16,095 nucleotides of DNA from JADGHX01 sp035760965 (GTDB taxonomy: Bacteria > Pseudomonadota > Gammaproteobacteria > Steroidobacterales > Steroidobacteraceae): contig DASTRY010000098.1 of assembly GCA_035760965.1 (NCBI GenBank), positions 1-16,095 of the forward strand. Reading direction: 5' to 3'. The notes beneath the pieces are model-generated. The model ran no database searches. It was not told the origin of the DNA and saw only the letters and a program-made list of their open reading frames with translations. Made by a program: the position numbers and the translations under genes. Of this stretch, positions 14,124 to 16,095 are shown in pieces (within the stretch, counting starts at the first letter, position 1; every line of letters starts with the position of its first letter).

Positions 14124-14125
14124 TC

Positions 14126-14139
14126 GCGGTGATCACCGC
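14126..14139. promoter_or_regulatory. 14-bp perfect palindrome (operator candidate)
   Basis: GCGGTGATCACCGC equals its own reverse complement. It lies 12 nt past the RidA stop codon and about 200 nt upstream of the PEP-CTERM start. It may bind a dimeric regulator, or form part of a terminator with the neighbouring dyads. Confidence 0.45.
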
Positions 14140-14140
14140 A

Positions 14141-14164
14141 CGGCCGAGTCCTATAGGACGGCCG
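14141..14164 (-). terminator. Dyad overlapping the RidA stop codon
   Basis: CGGCC at 14141-14145 pairs with GGCCG at 14160-14164, and the centre GTCCTATAGGAC at 14148-14159 is a perfect palindrome; the two are separated by a 2-nt bulge (GA). The dyad covers the TAG stop of the ridA-family gene. Termination or mRNA 3'-end protection is possible; the lack of a loop and T-tract leaves the role open. Confidence 0.4.
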
Positions 14165-14528
14165 TCAACTTGATCGACACGAGCAGATTGGGAACATCGA
14201 CGCCGAGCTTGGCGACGGCGCGCGCCGGCGGATCGGACGGAAAAAATTTCGCGTACTCCTCGTTGAACGCGGTGAAGTCGCCCGGTCTGGCCAGCAACAC
14301 GAGCACGTCGACGACGTTGGCCAGCGTGCCGCCTGCGGCGCGGAGAATGTTCTGGCAATTCGCGAGCGCCTGCCGCGTTTGCTCCTGAACGGTGTTCCCC
14401 ACCAACTGACGCGTCTGCGGATCGATGCCGGCAATGCCGGACATGAAGAGCGTCGATCCGACCTTGACCGCCTGACTGAAGAGCGGCGAGCTCGGTGCCT
14501 CGGGCGTGCGGATGATGTCCTTCTTCAT
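14151..14528 (-). CDS. RidA (YjgF/YER057c/UK114) family protein
   Basis: 125 residues, the usual length for this small trimer-forming fold. Family marks: LFSQAVKVGSTLFMSGIAGIDPQTRQLVG, QEQTRQALANCQNILRAAGGTLANVVDVLVLL, FNEEYAKFF and PPARAVAKLGV. RidA hydrolyses reactive enamine/imine intermediates from PLP enzymes. Aligned by eye with E. coli RidA, the substrate-binding Arg105 is kept as R103, but Glu120 is replaced by K120 (SIKLTAVL instead of IEIEAIAVRR), so deaminase activity is doubtful and a Rid-paralog role is likely. Start is set by AAGGAG 8-9 nt upstream. The stop codon is embedded in a dyad. It stands between the Uma2 gene (104 nt upstream) and the PEP-CTERM gene. Confidence 0.93.
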   Translation of the reverse strand: MKKDIIRTPEAPSSPLFSQAVKVGSTLFMSGIAGIDPQTRQLVGNTVQEQTRQALANCQNILRAAGGTLANVVDVLVLLARPGDFTAFNEEYAKFFPSDPPARAVAKLGVDVPNLLVSIKLTAVL

Positions 14529-14632
14529 GCGGCGACTCCTTCTGTGGGAACAGCTCGACGGGGCCTGCGTTGCAAACAGTGCGTGAGTGGCGCTAGCGCG
14601 GACCTCGGTTCATGAAACTGCGGCCCATACGG
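14529..14632. other. Short intergenic region with a palindrome
   Basis: The 104-nt gap after the Uma2 gene and before the ridA-family gene holds the 10-bp palindrome GCGCTAGCGC at 14590-14599. No clear promoter hexamers. It could hold the ridA promoter and the Uma2 terminator. Confidence 0.3.
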
Positions 14633-15205
14633 TCACGAAAAGAGCGCGGACAGATCGACCTCGACTTCGGGCAGCAATGCGAGCGGCATCGGCCCCGGGC
14701 GCCGGAACGTCACGCTGTCGGTGTATTCGCCGCCCGCGGGCTTGCGGAAGACGTGCAACTGGTTGCCTTGGATATCGACGATCCACAGCTCTGGGATACC
14801 GTGGCGAGCGTAGAGCGGTTGCTTTCGCTGGCGGTCGTAGCGCAGCGTCGTTTCGCTCACCTCGATGATGAGCAGGGCGTCCGCTGGGGTTGGATGCGCT
14901 TTGTCATAGAAGTCCGCACGCGGCGCGAGCACGGCGAGGTCTGGCTGCGGCTCGGAATAGGCGTCCAGTCGCACAGGACTCTGTCCTCGCACCACCGCTC
15001 GATCGCCTGCGGCACGGACGAGGAGATAGTGCAGTCGCGAAACCGCGCTCGCGTGCCGGCTCCCAATCGGTGGCATGTCGATGATCTCTCCTTCGATCAG
15101 CTCTACACGCGCATCCGGTGCGAGAAGGCCCACTTCCGCCATGCGGTAGTACTCCTCGACTGTGATGCGATGCCGACGCGGCCACTCTTCCATCGCGACA
15201 CTCAT
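14633..15205 (-). CDS. Uma2-family (DUF820) endonuclease-like protein
   Basis: 190 residues from the ATG at 15205-15203, chosen because GGAGAA lies just upstream and the protein then begins MSVAMEEWPRRHRITVEEYYRM; a further in-frame ATG at 15256 would add 17 unrelated residues. The PD-(D/E)xK-type restriction fold shows as RVELIEGEIIDM, EPQP-D89-LAVL, LLII-E115-V-S117 and the helix RYDRQRK128-QPLYARHGIPELWIVD. As in most Uma2 proteins the catalytic lysine of ExK is replaced (EVS), so nuclease activity may depend on K128 or be lost. These proteins are common in cyanobacteria and soil proteobacteria; their role is unknown and they are sometimes suspected to be mobile or toxin-like. No antitoxin is visible next to it. 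Confidence 0.92.
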   Translation of the reverse strand: MSVAMEEWPRRHRITVEEYYRMAEVGLLAPDARVELIEGEIIDMPPIGSRHASAVSRLHYLLVRAAGDRAVVRGQSPVRLDAYSEPQPDLAVLAPRADFYDKAHPTPADALLIIEVSETTLRYDRQRKQPLYARHGIPELWIVDIQGNQLHVFRKPAGGEYTDSVTFRRPGPMPLALLPEVEVDLSALFS

Positions 15206-15281
15206 GCCACTTCTCCGGGACCTGGAGTCTACTCCGACGGTCGCGTCGTTAAACATGCCGCCAGTGTGAACGAGGTGCGGC

Positions 15282-15296
15282 GCGAATCAGATTCGC
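15282..15296. promoter_or_regulatory. Operator-like palindrome GCGAATC-A-GATTCGC
   Basis: Two perfect 7-bp half-sites around one central base, 77 nt upstream of the Uma2 start codon and about 217 nt upstream of the secreted-protein gene. The short half-sites and single-base spacer fit a dimeric helix-turn-helix repressor; the regulator is not identified. Confidence 0.45.
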
Positions 15297-15433
15297 ATTT
15301 CTGCTGGAAAGATCGAGAAATGGCCACCAAACGCTTGTGGTATTCGCATGCGTGAACCGCAGTCGAAACCCGCTGCGTTCGCAGCGTGCCGATCCACAGT
15401 ACGGGATTGCGCACGCGTCACCCTCGGCACGGA

Positions 15434-15463
15434 TTGCACAGGCTCGTGTGGCAGGCGCATAGT
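15434..15463 (+). promoter_or_regulatory. Possible promoter of the small secreted protein
   Basis: TTGCAC (15434-15439) and CATAGT (15458-15463) are 18 nt apart, and the ATG follows 49 nt later. Each matches its consensus only partly, so this is tentative. Confidence 0.3.
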
Positions 15464-15512
15464 CTCGCGGTCGAGCGCGAACTTGAATGCCACCGCGTCG
15501 AGGAGGGCTTCG

Positions 15513-15995
15513 ATGTTGAGACGAGCTCGCACCGCATTGCTCGCGGCAACGATGGCCGTCGCCTATCCCATGCTCGCCAATGCGTCCGATTCGCAAGATC
15601 CCCTCGTCGGCACGTGGCAACTGAATCTCGAGAAATCCTCGTTCGACCCGGGCCCGGGACCGAAGGGACAGATGCGGGTCTACACACACAGCGGCGACGT
15701 CGAGAAGCTCACCGCGAGAGGCGTGGGCTCCGACAGCAAACCGACGCTCGTTCAGTACACCGCTCGTTACGACGGGAAGGACTATCCGATCACGGGCTCC
15801 GCGGGTGGCGACCACATCTCCCTGCGGCGGATCGACGAGCTCACGACGGAATCGACCGAAAAGCGCGCCGGCAAGATCACGATCGTCGCAACCCGGACCG
15901 TCTCGCCGGACGGCAAGACGCTGACGGTGGTTCACAAAGGCATCGATCCGCACGGCAAGCCGATGAATCACCGCATGGTGTTCGAGAAGCACTGA
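15513..15995 (+). CDS. Small secreted protein of unknown function
   Basis: 160 residues from the ATG at 15513, set by GAGGAGG at 15500-15506. Signal peptide MLRRARTALLAATMAVAYPMLANA, cleavage near residue 24. The mature part starts SDSQDPLVGTWQLNLEKSSFDPGPGPKGQ and then alternates beta-strands (KLTARGVGSDSKPTLVQYTARYDGKDYPI, ISLRRIDELTTESTEKRAG, TIVATRTVSPDGKTLTVVHKGID, HRMVFEK). The 'GTWxLNxxKSxFxPGPxPK' opening is common in unnamed periplasmic proteins of Acidobacteria and soil proteobacteria, and the strand order suggests a lipocalin-like barrel; function is not known. It is the last gene in the window and is divergent from the Uma2 gene. Confidence 0.85.
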   Translation: MLRRARTALLAATMAVAYPMLANASDSQDPLVGTWQLNLEKSSFDPGPGPKGQMRVYTHSGDVEKLTARGVGSDSKPTLVQYTARYDGKDYPITGSAGGDHISLRRIDELTTESTEKRAGKITIVATRTVSPDGKTLTVVHKGIDPHGKPMNHRMVFEKH

Positions 15996-16010
15996 CGGCG
16001 GCTGCGCGGG

Positions 16011-16051
16011 TCGCGGGTGGCGCCACGGCCGGAGCGAGCCCACACCCGCGA
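16011..16051 (+). terminator. Possible weak terminator after the secreted-protein gene
   Basis: TCGCGGGTG at 16011-16019 pairs with CACCCGCGA at 16043-16051 (9 bp) around a 23-nt GC-rich loop, 15 nt after the stop codon. There is no T-tract, so the call is weak. The last bases of the window (16052-16095) show nothing else. Confidence 0.35.
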
Positions 16052-16095
16052 TCTGCAGTCGACCCCGCATCGCGGCGAGTCGGCGGCGTGTGCTG

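Larger units (their letters stand above)
15206..15512. other. Divergent intergenic region (307 nt) with several palindromes
   Basis: It separates the Uma2 gene (-) from the secreted-protein gene (+) and must hold both promoters. It contains the 15-bp interrupted palindrome at 15282-15296, CGCATGCG near 15344, and a perfect 7-bp hairpin CGCTGCG-TT-CGCAGCG at 15371-15386. No coding signal is convincing between 15257 and 15512. Confidence 0.45.

Noticed and set aside
1..16095. tRNA, rRNA, CRISPR array, insertion sequence or phage attachment site
   Set aside because: No conserved RNA features, no regularly spaced repeats and no transposase or integrase motif were found on either strand.

Overview
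The window (about 16.1 kb, high GC, dense short-spaced genes) looks like chromosome of a Gram-negative soil- or water-type proteobacterium. Evidence: Sec, Tat and lipoprotein export signals, a PEP-CTERM protein (a feature of biofilm- or EPS-forming Gram-negatives), a methylacyl-CoA racemase and many GC-rich antisense open frames typical of such genomes. A Steroidobacter- or Nevskia-like gammaproteobacterium would fit, but no rRNA or core marker is present, so placement is inference. I see no tRNA, rRNA, CRISPR array, transposase, integrase or phage gene.

Layout. 1-725 (-): 5' part of a secreted DUF8021-type protein. 927-2255 (-): membrane-anchored protein of unknown function. 2575-3039 (+): cupin. 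3054-4771 (-): a two-gene unit, alpha-methylacyl-CoA racemase followed by a chalcone-isomerase-like periplasmic protein, joined by an ATGA overlap. 4879-5259 (+): VOC/glyoxalase-like protein, then a broken cytochrome P460-type heme gene (about 5373-5556) and a perfect 16-bp hairpin. 5614-6444 (-): non-heme chloroperoxidase/esterase with a direct-repeat operator candidate upstream. 6552-8369 (-): Tat-exported DUF885 protein. 8410-9048 (-): FMN-binding pyridoxamine-phosphate-oxidase-family protein. 9182-12648 (-): three tightly spaced exported proteins (signal-anchored protein, large HEMTH metallopeptidase-like protein with FG-GAP-type repeats, small lipoprotein). 12809-13198 (-): GFA-family zinc protein. 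13281-13922 (-): PEP-CTERM protein with its own terminator. 14151-14528 (-): RidA-family protein. 14633-15205 (-): Uma2-family nuclease-like protein. 15513-15995 (+): small secreted protein.

Most identifiable genes are single-gene housekeeping or detoxification functions (RidA, GFA, VOC, cupin, FMN flavoprotein, hydrolase), each with its own ribosome binding site. The part with most claim to be undescribed is the exported three-gene cassette 9182-12648: none of the three has a function I can name beyond motif level, yet they are arranged as one transcription and translation unit. Other items worth a look are the heme-protein pseudogene with two single-base deletions at its heme-binding end, the run of three dyad symmetries behind ridA, and operator-like repeats in front of the chloroperoxidase and in the last intergenic region.
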